DNA of 64,000 nt from Bradyrhizobium canariense (GTDB lineage Bacteria; Pseudomonadota; Alphaproteobacteria; Rhizobiales; Xanthobacteraceae), in NCBI RefSeq assembly GCF_018130465.1, contig NZ_JAFCKJ010000010.1, positions 186,001 through 250,000 of the forward strand, in the 5' to 3' direction. Of this stretch, positions 7,579-17,685 are shown piece by piece. The notes under the pieces were generated by a model, which worked only from the letters and a program-made list of their open reading frames with translations, ran no database searches and was not told where the DNA came from. Made by a program: the position numbers and the translations under genes. How positions within the stretch are numbered: position 1 is the first letter of the stretch; each line of letters opens with the position of its first letter.

Positions 7579-9003
7579 TCACACCAGGCTCGACTTGCCG
7601 CGGCTCAGCACCTCGCCCGCGCCCTTGTCGCCGACGATCTTGCCTTGCTCGTACACCACCCGGCCCCGCGCGATGGTGGTGACGGGCCAGCCGGTGACGT
7701 CAAAGCCCTCCCACGGCGTATAGTCCGCGCCGTGATGCAGGTCGGCCTGTTGAATTGGCTTCTTCAGCTTCGGGTCCCACAGCACGATATCCGCATCGAA
7801 GCCGACACCGATCGAGCCCTTACGCGGATAGAGGCCGTAAATGCGGGCATGGTTGGTCGCCGTCAGCTCGACGAATTTTTGCAAGCTGATCCGTCCCTTC
7901 GACACGCCCTCGGAGAACAGGATCGGCAGCCGCGTCTCGACACCGGGGATGCCGTTCGGCACCCAGCGGAACGAGGTGCGTGCATTCGGCGTCAACTTGC
8001 CCTTGGGATCATCGTAGCGGAACGGGCAGTGATCGGACGAGAAGGTCTGGAACACGCCAGTCGTGATGCCCTCCCAGATCGCCTGCTGGCTCTCGGCATC
8101 GCGCGGCGGCGGCGAACAGACATATTTCGCGCCCGTGATGTCCATGTTCAGACCCTTCATGTCGTCGGCCGTGAGCGTGATGTATTGCGGGCAGGTCTCC
8201 GCGTGAACAGGCAATCCGCGCTGCTGGGCCCAACGCACCTGCTCCATTGCCTCGCGCCCGGAGACGTGCACGATCATGATGGGCACACCGATCACCTCGG
8301 CATGGCTGATGGCGCGATGCGTCGCCTCGCGCTCGACCGCCTGCGGCCGTGAGGTGCCGTGATAATAGGGCGCGATGTGGCCTTCGCGTTCCAGCTTCGT
8401 GGTGAGGAACCGGATGGCGTCGTAGCCCTCGCAATGGACCATCACCAGAGCTTCCTCGCGGCGCGCGACCTCGAACACCTCGAGCAGCTGCTTGTCGCTC
8501 AGCACGAGGTCGTCATAAGTCATGAACACCTTGAACGAGGTATAGCCGTCCCTGACCAGTGCCGGCAGCTCCTGCCCCAGCACGACCGCGGTGGGATCGG
8601 AAATGATCAAATGAAAGGCGGTGTCGATGTAGCATTCGCCTTCGGCGAGTTTGCGGTAGTCCTCGACGCAGGCCCGCAGCGATGTGCCTTTCTCCTGAAG
8701 CGCGAACGGGAGGACCATGGTGTTGCCGCCGGCCGCAGCCGCGCGCGTTGCGGACGCAAAATCGTCGGCCATCACCACGTCGGGGCCAGACGGTTGCGAG
8801 ATGTGGACATGGCTGTCGATGCCGCCCGGCAGTGCAAGCAGCCCCGTCGCGTCGATCTCGCGCGCGGCGCCCTGGATGCTGTCGGCAATGCTCACGATGC
8901 GGCCGTCCCGAATGCCGATATCGGCGCGAAACTCGTCGCTGGCCGTCACGATGGTGCCGCCGCGAACGGCGAGATCGAACTGCGTCACATCCGTCTCCGT
9001 CAC
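7579..9003 (-). CDS. hydA: Dihydropyrimidinase / D-hydantoinase-type amidohydrolase
   Basis: 474-residue cyclic amidohydrolase that opens dihydropyrimidine or hydantoin rings. Metal-site motifs are present: DSHVH near residue 62, the carboxylated lysine in SFKVFMTY near 156, the HxxxH-type region IMIVHVSG, and SDHCPF near 320. The start chosen is the GTG at 9001-9003, which overlaps the upstream stop as GTGA and has GGCGG about 7 bases upstream; a longer reading would begin at TTG 9039 deep inside the previous gene. The gene ends the five-gene operon with a NitT/TauT importer and the decarboxylase-like protein, so the imported compound is probably a cyclic ureide or imide. Confidence 0.92.
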   Translation of the reverse strand: MTETDVTQFDLAVRGGTIVTASDEFRADIGIRDGRIVSIADSIQGAAREIDATGLLALPGGIDSHVHISQPSGPDVVMADDFASATRAAAAGGNTMVLPFALQEKGTSLRACVEDYRKLAEGECYIDTAFHLIISDPTAVVLGQELPALVRDGYTSFKVFMTYDDLVLSDKQLLEVFEVARREEALVMVHCEGYDAIRFLTTKLEREGHIAPYYHGTSRPQAVEREATHRAISHAEVIGVPIMIVHVSGREAMEQVRWAQQRGLPVHAETCPQYITLTADDMKGLNMDITGAKYVCSPPPRDAESQQAIWEGITTGVFQTFSSDHCPFRYDDPKGKLTPNARTSFRWVPNGIPGVETRLPILFSEGVSKGRISLQKFVELTATNHARIYGLYPRKGSIGVGFDADIVLWDPKLKKPIQQADLHHGADYTPWEGFDVTGWPVTTIARGRVVYEQGKIVGDKGAGEVLSRGKSSLV

Positions 9004-9737
9004 TTGATGACCGCCGATGTCTGGAAGATCCGGCCCCAACTGGAGAGAGCCCCGATGTCGCCGCCGGCAAGACTAAGGGCCCGCCACAGCGTGACCGCGA
9101 CCGAGTCGAGCACCGCGATATCCAACTCCCGTTCGAGCGAGGCCGCAAGCGCGGCTCCGTCGAGATTGGTGCAGAGGATGACGACCGCGTCGGCGCCCTC
9201 TGCCGCCACCGCGCGGATCATGTCTGCGATGGTTGCAGGCGTGACCTCGCCGAAGGAAAAGTTGTCGCGCAGCCCCAGATGCCGCTCGGCATGCGGGCCA
9301 ACGCCCTCCTCGGCCCAGACATCGCCGATCCGCCGCTGCACGTCATCCGTATAGGGCGAGACGAGACCGATACGTTTGGCGCCGAGCGCGCTGGCAGCAT
9401 CGATGCAGGCGAGCGTGGACGTCGTCGCGGGCACACCCGTGCGTGCCGTGATCGCCTCGCACAAGCTTCGGTCGCGGCCAACGCCGAGCCAGCTTGCGGA
9501 CGTGCCGTTCCAAGCGATGGCATCGACCTTGGCATCGGCCAGCAGATCCGCCGCCGGCAACATCACCGAAGCGTCGAACTGGTTCAGTGCGGCGGCGTCG
9601 AGCGCGATCTCGGTGACGCGGAAGCGAGAGAAATGCGCAGTGACATCCGTCACGCCGGCCAGCATGGCGCTGGTGACGGGCTCCAACACCGAGTTGGAGG
9701 ATGGCGTGATCATGCCGAGGCGCTTGCGCATGGTCAT
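9000..9737 (-). CDS. Asp/Glu racemase-superfamily protein of the arylmalonate decarboxylase type
   Basis: 245 residues. The pattern NGTSAS (77-82) aligns with the Gly-Thr-Ser oxyanion region of arylmalonate decarboxylase (Gly74 there), and a single catalytic-type cysteine, Cys189 in VVILCTN, matches Cys188 of that enzyme. Racemases and maleate isomerases of the superfamily carry a cysteine at both places. This residue pattern favours a cofactor-independent decarboxylase or a related one-cysteine enzyme over a racemase. The opening RLGMITPSSNSVLEP is typical of the maleate isomerase/AMDase branch. It lies 3 bases after the ATPase gene and overlaps the dihydropyrimidinase start. Substrate is unproven. 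Confidence 0.8.
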   Translation of the reverse strand: MTMRKRLGMITPSSNSVLEPVTSAMLAGVTDVTAHFSRFRVTEIALDAAALNQFDASVMLPAADLLADAKVDAIAWNGTSASWLGVGRDRSLCEAITARTGVPATTSTLACIDAASALGAKRIGLVSPYTDDVQRRIGDVWAEEGVGPHAERHLGLRDNFSFGEVTPATIADMIRAVAAEGADAVVILCTNLDGAALAASLERELDIAVLDSVAVTLWRALSLAGGDIGALSSWGRIFQTSAVIK

Positions 9738-9740
9738 ACT

Positions 9741-10517
9741 CTACGACGCCTGCGCAAGGCGCGTCGACTCCTCCCGGATCAAGGCCAGGATGTGGCGCTT
9801 GGCGTCATTGAATTCGGGGCTGGTGATGTCGCGCGGGCGCGGCAGGTCGAAATTGACGGCTTCGCGAATGCGGCCCGGCCGCTTCGTCATCACCACGATC
9901 TTGTTACCAAGCACCAGCGCCTCGTCGACGCTGTGGGTCACGAACACGATGGTGCAGCGGCGCTTCTGCCAGATCGCAACCAGCTCCTCCTGCATTTCGA
10001 GCTTGGTCTGCGCGTCCAGCGCCGCAAACGGCTCGTCCATCAGGATGACGCTCGGATTCATCAAGAGTGCACGCGCGATGCCGACCCGCTGGTTCATGCC
10101 GCCGGACATCTCGGAGGGATGATGATGCTCGAAACCGCGCAAGCCCACGAGATCGATGAACTCCATGGCGCGATCGTACCGCTCGGCCTTGCCGACACCC
10201 TTGAGCTTGAGGTGGAAGGCGATGTTGTCGATCGCGGTCAGCCACGGCATCAGGGTCGGCTGCTGGAACACCACGCCGCGGTCCGAGCCGGGCCGCTCCA
10301 CCTGCTTGCCGTCGACCAGCGTCCGCCCGGAGGTCGCCTGCTCGAAACCGGCGATGATGTTGAGCAGGGTGGACTTGCCGCAGCCGGACGGGCCGAGCAG
10401 GCAGACGAAATCATTGGCCTCGATGTCGAGATTGATGTTGTCCAGCGTCAACAGGTCGCGGCCGCGCCGCTTGTCGGAAAACACCTTGACGATGTTGCGA
10501 AGCTCGATGGCCGCCAT
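9741..10517 (-). CDS. ABC transporter ATPase, NitT/TauT (SsuB-like) type
   Basis: 258 residues with Walker A GPSGCGKST near 45, signature MSGGMNQRVGIARAL, Walker B VILMDEPFAALD and the H-loop VTHSVDEA. It powers the importer formed with the permease and binding protein upstream. The ATG at 10515-10517 overlaps the permease stop (ATGA), fixing the start. The family covers nitrate, taurine, sulfonates, pyrimidine precursors and aromatic acids; the adjacent dihydropyrimidinase points to a cyclic amide substrate. Confidence 0.95.
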   Translation of the reverse strand: MAAIELRNIVKVFSDKRRGRDLLTLDNINLDIEANDFVCLLGPSGCGKSTLLNIIAGFEQATSGRTLVDGKQVERPGSDRGVVFQQPTLMPWLTAIDNIAFHLKLKGVGKAERYDRAMEFIDLVGLRGFEHHHPSEMSGGMNQRVGIARALLMNPSVILMDEPFAALDAQTKLEMQEELVAIWQKRRCTIVFVTHSVDEALVLGNKIVVMTKRPGRIREAVNFDLPRPRDITSPEFNDAKRHILALIREESTRLAQAS

Positions 10518-11368
10518 CAGCCTGCCCTGCCCTGCACGGTGGTTGTCTGCTGCCAGCGCAGCGTGTGCGCCATGATCGCCTTGAGGCCGAGATCGGAGAG
10601 ATAGCCGAGCAGGCCGATCGAGATCATTGCCGCGAGCACGATGTCGTAGCGAAGGAAGTAGTAAGAATCCCACAAGACGTAGCCGAGGCCGCTCTTCACC
10701 GCCACCATCTCGGCGGTGACCGTCAGCATCCAGGCCGAGCCGACCGCGATGCGCAGGCCGGCGAAGATCGAGGGCAGCGCCGCCGGCAACACAATATCGG
10801 TCAGCATCTGCCGTTGGCTTGCGCCCATCATCGCACCGGCTCGCACGAGATTATGGTCCACGGTCTTCACACCATGAATACTGTTCATCAGCACGGGAAA
10901 GAAGGCACCGAGGAAGACCAGGAAGATCGCCGGCTTGTCGGCAATGCCGAACCAGATGATCGCTAGGGGAATCCAGGACACCGGCGGGATCGGCCGCAGC
11001 ATCTGCAGCGTCGGCTCCAGCGTCTTCTCGAACAGACGCGACCAGCCGATGGCGACGCCGGCGAGGATGCCGAGCAGGCTTGCAAGTACAAAACCGCCGA
11101 ACACACGCAAGGCGCTGGCGAGCGCATCGCGCAGCCAATGGCCGGAATAGGTCTGCGTTGTCTCGTCGAAGCCGAACACCCAGTCGCCGAGCGCATGCAG
11201 CACCGCGCTCGGCGCCGGCAGCAACGCGGGCGGCAGCATGCCGCTGCGGGCAAAAGCCTCCCAGCCCGCGATCAGCAGTGCCGGCACGACGACGCGCTCG
11301 AGCCCCTGGAAAACCCGCGTCAGTCGAAACGCGCGCCTTGCCGGCGAAACGTCAGTAACCGAGGTCAT
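10517..11368 (-). CDS. ABC transporter permease, NitT/TauT (SsuC-like) type
   Basis: 283 residues with about six hydrophobic helices and the EAA-type cytoplasmic loop GAMMGASQRQMLTDIVLPAALPS (listed here only in part as GASQRQMLTDIVLPAALP). The start is the ATG at 11366-11368, which overlaps the end of the binding-protein gene by 17 bases; translational coupling is likely. It forms the membrane channel of the importer. Confidence 0.93.
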   Translation of the reverse strand: MTSVTDVSPARRAFRLTRVFQGLERVVVPALLIAGWEAFARSGMLPPALLPAPSAVLHALGDWVFGFDETTQTYSGHWLRDALASALRVFGGFVLASLLGILAGVAIGWSRLFEKTLEPTLQMLRPIPPVSWIPLAIIWFGIADKPAIFLVFLGAFFPVLMNSIHGVKTVDHNLVRAGAMMGASQRQMLTDIVLPAALPSIFAGLRIAVGSAWMLTVTAEMVAVKSGLGYVLWDSYYFLRYDIVLAAMISIGLLGYLSDLGLKAIMAHTLRWQQTTTVQGRAG

Positions 11369-12356
11369 TCTTGGCTTTTCCCGTGGCCTGCTCCAGGAAC
11401 GAATAGTCCATGTTCTTCTCCGCTTCCGCGGAGACATCCTTCGAGATGTATTTGAGGTCGCGCATCATCCCGGCGATCGCGAGCGTCTGCGCACGATGGA
11501 TCGCGGGATCCGGCGAAGCATTTTTCAGCGCCTCGGTCGCCACCGTCTTGTCGAGGCCGGTGAGCTTGTTGATGACGTCGATCCACAGCGTCTTGTCGGC
11601 GATCAGCTTGTTGTCGAGCTCGACCACCGCGCTGACGACGCCCTGGACGCCGGCGCGCTGGCTGGCGATCACGTCCGAACGCGTGACAATCAGGTTGGTC
11701 AGATTGCCGGCGGCTTGATCGTAAGGCAGCACAAAATGCTTGCCGGCCCCGGCAAGCCGGATCTGCGAGGCGAACGGCTCGACCGAGCAAATCATGTCGA
11801 CCTCGCCGCGCTGGAGCGCCGCGAGATGATCGGACGGATTGGGAATGTTGATGAACTGGATGTCCTTGTTGGGATCGACGCCCTGCTTGAGGAACGCGCC
11901 GCGCATGTGGATGTCCTGCGCGTTGCCGCGGGACGCCGCGACCTTCAGCGGCTGTCCGTCGCTCTTCCCCTTGGCGACGATCGCCTTGAACGCGGTCCAG
12001 TCATCAGGCGGAAGGTTCAGCTTCGTAGACGAGAGACATTCCGAGCCGCCGTTGATCTGGCCGGACACGGCGACGACGTCAAAGCCTTTGTCCAGCGCGG
12101 TGATGTAGTGGAGGTAGGTGACCTGCGCGACGTCGATGCTCTTCGATATCAGCGCAGTCAGCACGTCATTGCCCGAGTTGAAGCCGGTGGCCTCGACCTC
12201 GACGCCTTTCGCCATGCCTGAAATCAACGACATCGGCAGGCAGTGCGCGCATTTGGCGTAGCCGAGCTTGATCTTCGCGGTCTGCGCGATGGCCAGATCG
12301 CCTCCGCCGAACATCGCCGCCATCACCACGAGGCCCAGTCGCAAACTCGTCCGCAT
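11352..12356 (-). CDS. NitT/TauT-type periplasmic substrate-binding protein
   Basis: 334 residues with a signal peptide (LRLGLVVMAAMFGGGDLAIA, cleaved near residue 25) and the SsuA/THI5-like two-lobe fold: KIKLGYAKCAHCLPMS at the start and a VDMICSVEPFASQ segment mid-protein. First gene of the leftward operon, divergent from the GntR regulator. A Cys-x-x-Cys near the mature N-terminus (CAHC) is unusual for the family. Ligand unknown; cyclic ureides or aromatic/malonic acids fit the downstream enzymes. Confidence 0.92.
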   Translation of the reverse strand: MRTSLRLGLVVMAAMFGGGDLAIAQTAKIKLGYAKCAHCLPMSLISGMAKGVEVEATGFNSGNDVLTALISKSIDVAQVTYLHYITALDKGFDVVAVSGQINGGSECLSSTKLNLPPDDWTAFKAIVAKGKSDGQPLKVAASRGNAQDIHMRGAFLKQGVDPNKDIQFINIPNPSDHLAALQRGEVDMICSVEPFASQIRLAGAGKHFVLPYDQAAGNLTNLIVTRSDVIASQRAGVQGVVSAVVELDNKLIADKTLWIDVINKLTGLDKTVATEALKNASPDPAIHRAQTLAIAGMMRDLKYISKDVSAEAEKNMDYSFLEQATGKAKNDLGY

Positions 12357-12438
12357 CGCTTACTCCGTTTCGAAAGCGCGAGATCTCGCGCGTCGCGCAG
12401 GATCATCCGTCGCTCTTCGCCGCAGCGCAATCCGGTTT

Positions 12439-12455
12439 TTGCATGCTGCATACAA
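12439..12455. promoter_or_regulatory. Putative GntR/FCD operator
   Basis: TTGCATGCTGCATACAA is an imperfect 17-base palindrome (7 of 8 arm positions match) in the gap between the divergent importer operon and the GntR gene. FadR/FCD regulators often bind short AT-edged palindromes of this kind. Binding is an inference. Confidence 0.5.
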
Positions 12456-12554
12456 TTTACGCGCTATGCCATTGTTTTCAGCGAGATACGTCGCTATTTT
12501 GGGCAGGCAAAAGGGCCAGAAACGGCTAAGATCAACGTGAGAAATGAGGCACGC

Positions 12555-13265
12555 GTGCAGCCAAAATCGGAAGCGCCGAAGGGACGAAAGTCGCCCAAAC
12601 TCAAGAGGATGGGCCTGCATGAACGCGCCGCCGCGAGGATGCGGACGATGATCATTCGTGGCGAACTGCCGCCGGGTTCGCAGACCCAGGAGACCAAACT
12701 GTCGAAGGAGTTGGGCGTGTCGCGCACACCCTTGCGTGAGGCGATGAAGGTGCTCGCCGCCGAAGGGTTGATCGAGCTCCGCCCCAACCGCAGCCCGCGC
12801 ATCGCGGGCCTCGCGGTCGACGGCATCTCGGAATTGTTCGAGGCGCTGGCCGGCATCGAGCGGCTGGCCGCAGAGCTTGCCGCGGAGCGTGCGACCGAGC
12901 GCGATCTCGCCCGCCTGCGCACGCTTCAGACCCGCATGGAGGGTCATCATCGCAACGGTAAGCTCGACGATTACTTCGCCATCAACGGCGATATCCATAA
13001 CACCATCGTCCGCATGGCGCGTAACACGCCTCTGCGCGAGGCGCACGAGACGCTGATCTCCCGCGCCGAACGCGCGCGCTACCTCGCGCTCGGCGCCGAC
13101 CGGCGCTGGAGCAATTCGGTCGACGAGCATGCGGACATTCTGGCGGCGCTCGAGGCGCGCGACAGCGAAGCGGCCGGCCGCCTGCTTGGCGCGCACGTCG
13201 CGCGTACCGGCACCGCCCTGCTCGAAGTGATCGCCACCTCTCAAGCCAAGCAGACAGCGGCGTGA
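12555..13265 (+). CDS. GntR-family regulator, FCD (FadR) subfamily
   Basis: 236 residues: winged helix with RGELPPGSQTQETKLSKELG and VSRTPLREAMKVLAAEGLIE (about 40-75), then an all-helical FCD ligand domain with the conserved Asp/His metal-type positions (DYFAINGDIHNTIV). The likely start is GTG 12555, preceded by GAGG at 12546-12549; the first in-frame ATG (12609) would leave out nothing essential but lacks a good ribosome site. Divergent from the importer operon and overlapping the racemase-like gene; it probably controls both. Confidence 0.9.
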   Translation: MQPKSEAPKGRKSPKLKRMGLHERAAARMRTMIIRGELPPGSQTQETKLSKELGVSRTPLREAMKVLAAEGLIELRPNRSPRIAGLAVDGISELFEALAGIERLAAELAAERATERDLARLRTLQTRMEGHHRNGKLDDYFAINGDIHNTIVRMARNTPLREAHETLISRAERARYLALGADRRWSNSVDEHADILAALEARDSEAAGRLLGAHVARTGTALLEVIATSQAKQTAA

Positions 13266-13267
13266 CA

Positions 13268-14017
13268 ATGAAGCTGCTCCTGCTCAACCCCAACACCAGC
13301 ACCGAGGTCACGCACCTGATGATGGGGGTCGGGCAGCGCGCGGCGTCGCCCGGGACCGAGCTGATCCCCTGCACCGCGACCCGCGGCGTGCCCTATATCG
13401 CGACGCGGACCGAGGCACAGATCGGCGGCGCCATCGCGCTGGAGATGCTTGCCGAGCAGCACACGAAGGTCGATGCCGCGATCATCGCCGCCTTCGGAGA
13501 TCCCGGCCTGTTCGCCGCGCGCGAAACCTTCGACATTCCCGTCGTCGGCATGGCGGAGGCGGCGATGCTGACCGCCTGCATGGCCGGCCGCCGCTTCGCC
13601 ATCGTCACCTTCGCGCAGGCATTGGGCCCCTGGTACGAGGAATGCGTCCGCGCCCACGGACTGTGGGAACGCTGTGCGGGCATCCGCATGCTCGATACGC
13701 CGTTTCTGGCAATCTCCAAGGTCGGTACCGAGAAGGAGGACGTGCTCGTCGATCTCGCCCAGCGCGCCATCGTAGAGGATGACGCCGACGTGCTGATCTT
13801 CGCCGGCGCGCCGCTTTCGGGCCTCGCCGAACGCGTCGCCGACCGGATCCCCGTCCCCGTCGTCGATCAAGTCGTCGCCTCCGTGAAGCAGGCCGAAGCG
13901 CTTCATGCGCTGCGCTTGCGCAAGGCAACGGCAGGCACGTTCCGCCGGCCCGCCGCCAAACCCACCATCGGTCTTGCCGAGGCGCTCGCCGCCCGGCTCG
14001 AGCATCGCGACAGCTGA
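13268..14017 (+). CDS. Hydantoin/Asp-Glu racemase-family protein lacking both catalytic cysteines
   Basis: 249 residues with the family opening LLLLNPNTS and the signature AAFGDPGLFAARE. In hydantoin and allantoin racemases the first catalytic cysteine is in ACFGDPG and the second in a GCAGM motif; here they read AAFGDPG (Ala75) and FAGAPLSG (near 178-185), with no cysteine at either. The fold is clear but racemase chemistry by the usual two-cysteine route is not possible. The ATG at 13268 is preferred; GTG 13262 overlapping the regulator stop is an alternative adding two residues. It is coupled to the GntR gene and abuts the convergent amidase with no gap. Confidence 0.85.
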   Translation: MKLLLLNPNTSTEVTHLMMGVGQRAASPGTELIPCTATRGVPYIATRTEAQIGGAIALEMLAEQHTKVDAAIIAAFGDPGLFAARETFDIPVVGMAEAAMLTACMAGRRFAIVTFAQALGPWYEECVRAHGLWERCAGIRMLDTPFLAISKVGTEKEDVLVDLAQRAIVEDDADVLIFAGAPLSGLAERVADRIPVPVVDQVVASVKQAEALHALRLRKATAGTFRRPAAKPTIGLAEALAARLEHRDS

Positions 14018-15406
14018 TCAGAGAGGCGGCCAGCGATGCGAAAAACCCAGTTCGTTTTCGATGACACGGCCGAAGGCAAACAGGCGGGATTCGCATCCCG
14101 GCGGCGCGATGATCTGGATGCCAAAGGGCAGCTCGTTTGTCCCCCGCCGCGCCGGCAAGGTCAGGACCGGGAAGCCGACCAGCGACACGATGAAGGTGAC
14201 GGCGAGATAGTCGATCGGCGTCTCCAGCGCCGTGCCGTCGATCGCGGTGACGTCACTGACCTCGTTCGGCCAGGGGAAGACGGACGCGGCCGGCGCAACC
14301 AGGAAATCGGCACGCGCAAACAGCCCGCGAAAGCTGCGATAGATCGCCGTGCGGCGGCGCTCGGCGTTGAGATAATCCTCGGCGGAGAGTTTTGCGCCAG
14401 CCTCGATGTTCCAGATCACGGTGGGCGTCAGTTCGGCGCGGCGCGTCTTCAAGAGATCGTCGTAGCTATTGGCGATATGTGCGGCGCGCAGCGTGCGGAA
14501 GGCTTCGATCGCGCCGCCGCAATCGGGCGACGAGGGCACGAGATCGGCAACGCGCGCGAGTGCCTCACAGGCGTTGGCAAAGCGGGCTCGGACGTCGCAC
14601 GCAACCGGTGCAACGCCGAAATCGGGCGTGACGGCGATCCGGTGACGCCCTGCGATCGCTCGATCGTCACCGACAAAGCCGACCGAGAGCGGATCGTGCG
14701 CGTCGCTTCCCCCGCATACCGACAGCGCCCGTTCGAGATCATCGACGCCGCGGGCGAGGAAGCCGTGGGTGGCCAGCATGTCCCAGCCGAGCGGACGGCG
14801 CGGCGACGGAATGCGGCCGGGCGTCGGCCGGATCGAGGCGACGTCGCAAAAACTTGCGGGCGTGCGTACGGAACCGCCGAAATCGGCGCCGTGCGCGAGC
14901 GGCACCATGCCGGCCGCGACCGCAACGGCAGAGCCACCGGACGATCCACCGGAGGTCAGCGCGGGATCGAAGGGATTGCGCGTCGGCCCGCGCAACCGGT
15001 TGCTGCAGACCGCACCGAAGCCGAATTCCGGCGTGTTGGTCTTTCCCAGAATGATCGCACCGGCGCGCCGCAGCCGCGCGACCACGAGATCGTCCTCGGC
15101 CGGGACATGATCGCGGAACAGAGCCGATCCGTACGTGGTGGTCAGCCCGCCGGTTTCGGTGAGGTCCTTGATCCCCATGGGCACGCCATGCAGCGGCCCC
15201 ATCGGCGTGGGCGCGGCATCGCAGATGTCCGCCGCGCGGCGGGCGCCTTCCGCATCGACCGTGACGAACGCCGCCAATTGGGGATCGAGGTTCGCAATCC
15301 GCGCGAGGTGCGCCTCGACGGCGTCACGCGAGGACAGTTCGCCCCCGGCGATGGCGCGCGCAAGCTCCGTGGCGGTGAGATCGCAGATCGATGGCTTGGG
15401 TATCAT
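14018..15406 (-). CDS. Amidase-signature family amidase
   Basis: 462 residues with the complete Ser-cisSer-Lys triad: Lys80 in MGIKDL, Ser155 in GGSSGGS and Ser179 in GADFGGSVRTP. Such enzymes hydrolyse amides to acids and ammonia (related to indoleacetamide hydrolase, AtzF and GatA). The ATG at 15404-15406 has GGTGG upstream. It is divergent from the polyamine-type importer and directly convergent with the racemase-like gene, so it may serve either system. Substrate unknown. Confidence 0.92.
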   Translation of the reverse strand: MIPKPSICDLTATELARAIAGGELSSRDAVEAHLARIANLDPQLAAFVTVDAEGARRAADICDAAPTPMGPLHGVPMGIKDLTETGGLTTTYGSALFRDHVPAEDDLVVARLRRAGAIILGKTNTPEFGFGAVCSNRLRGPTRNPFDPALTSGGSSGGSAVAVAAGMVPLAHGADFGGSVRTPASFCDVASIRPTPGRIPSPRRPLGWDMLATHGFLARGVDDLERALSVCGGSDAHDPLSVGFVGDDRAIAGRHRIAVTPDFGVAPVACDVRARFANACEALARVADLVPSSPDCGGAIEAFRTLRAAHIANSYDDLLKTRRAELTPTVIWNIEAGAKLSAEDYLNAERRRTAIYRSFRGLFARADFLVAPAASVFPWPNEVSDVTAIDGTALETPIDYLAVTFIVSLVGFPVLTLPARRGTNELPFGIQIIAPPGCESRLFAFGRVIENELGFSHRWPPL

Positions 15407-15494
15407 CGGACCACCATGCCAAAACTCGCGTTGAAAAGCGACCGGCGCGGGCACGAGACTTGCTTTCTTCCTCGGGAGAATGGGAGGCAACACC

Positions 15495-16589
<1,095 letters not shown>

Positions 16590-16618
16590 ACCCATTCATT
16601 GTCCACAGGGAGTTCGAC

Positions 16619-17665
16619 ATGATCCTCAACCGCCGAAGCCTGATGACGACCGCGCTCACACTGGGCGCCATGAAGGCGTTTCCCGGACTGAGTTTTGCTC
16701 AGGCCCGCCCGCTGGTGTTTGCGACTTTCACCGGAAGCTGGGAGGAAGCGCACAAGGCTGTGCTGGTGCCGGCCTTCCGCAAGGCGAACGCCGATGCCGC
16801 AATCGTGCTAGACCCCATGCTCTCGGTCGACCAGATCGCGAAGGTGAATGCCGCCAAGGCCAATCCGCCGATCGACGTCATGCTGCACGATCCCGGCCCC
16901 GCCCTCGTCGCCATCGGCCAGGATCTCGTCGAGCCGTATCCAGTCGAGACGAGCGCCTATTACAAGGATCTGATCAGCGAAGCGCAGGAGCCGATGGGTC
17001 CCGCTCCGTTCTTCCAGGTCGTCGGCCTCACCTACAATCCGGAAGCCGTCAAGACGCCGCCCACCTCGTGGGCCGATCTCTGGAAGCCGGAATTCAAGGG
17101 CCGCGTCGGCATCACCAATCTCAACTCGACGCTCGGCACCGGATGGCTGGTCGAGATCGCCAAAATGCGCGGCGGCTCGGAAGCCAATGTCGATCCCGGC
17201 TTCAAGGCGATCGAGGAGCTGAAGCCCAATCTCGCTGCGGTCGCCGCCAATCCCGGTGCGCTCGCAACCTTGTTCCAGCAGGGCCAGATCGACATCTCGC
17301 CCGGCAATTTCAACGCCATCCAGATCCTCAAAGCCCGCGGCGTGCCGGTCGAGTTCGTTGCACCCAAGGAAGGCGCCATCGCCTTCAAGACCACGATCCA
17401 CATCGTCAAGAACTCGCCGAACCGCGAGCTTGCCTTCAAGCTGATCGAGGGGGCGCTGACAGCGGAGGTGCAGACCACGCTGATGAACCCGCCCTATCTG
17501 ATCGTGCCGACCAATTCCAAGGTAACGATGGGCGGCGAGATCGCACGCGTGCTCGCCAAGGACACCGCCGAGCTGAAGCAGAAATTCGTGTTCCAGGACT
17601 GGAAGAAGATCAACGAGCAGCGCTCGGCCTGGATCGAGCGCTTCAACCGTGAGATCAAGATCTAG
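16619..17665 (+). CDS. PotD-like periplasmic substrate-binding protein
   Basis: 348 residues. An N-terminal NRRSLMTTALTLGAM segment resembles a Tat-type or Sec signal with cleavage after SFAQA near residue 27. The SBP_bac_8/PotD fold is indicated by TGSWEEAHKAVLVPAFRKAN and the TSWADLWKPEFKGRVGI segment. A GGGAG ribosome site precedes the ATG. Ligand class: polyamine, opine, thiamine or small organic cation; the two flanking amidases would suit an amide-bearing compound, by inference. Confidence 0.92.
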   Translation: MILNRRSLMTTALTLGAMKAFPGLSFAQARPLVFATFTGSWEEAHKAVLVPAFRKANADAAIVLDPMLSVDQIAKVNAAKANPPIDVMLHDPGPALVAIGQDLVEPYPVETSAYYKDLISEAQEPMGPAPFFQVVGLTYNPEAVKTPPTSWADLWKPEFKGRVGITNLNSTLGTGWLVEIAKMRGGSEANVDPGFKAIEELKPNLAAVAANPGALATLFQQGQIDISPGNFNAIQILKARGVPVEFVAPKEGAIAFKTTIHIVKNSPNRELAFKLIEGALTAEVQTTLMNPPYLIVPTNSKVTMGGEIARVLAKDTAELKQKFVFQDWKKINEQRSAWIERFNREIKI

Positions 17666-17685
17666 GGCCTTCCCAGGATATTGAC

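Noticed and set aside
7579-9039. Longer dihydropyrimidinase start at TTG 9039
   Set aside because: Rare start codon, 40-base overlap with the previous gene, and a GTG with GTGA coupling and GGCGG is available at 9003.
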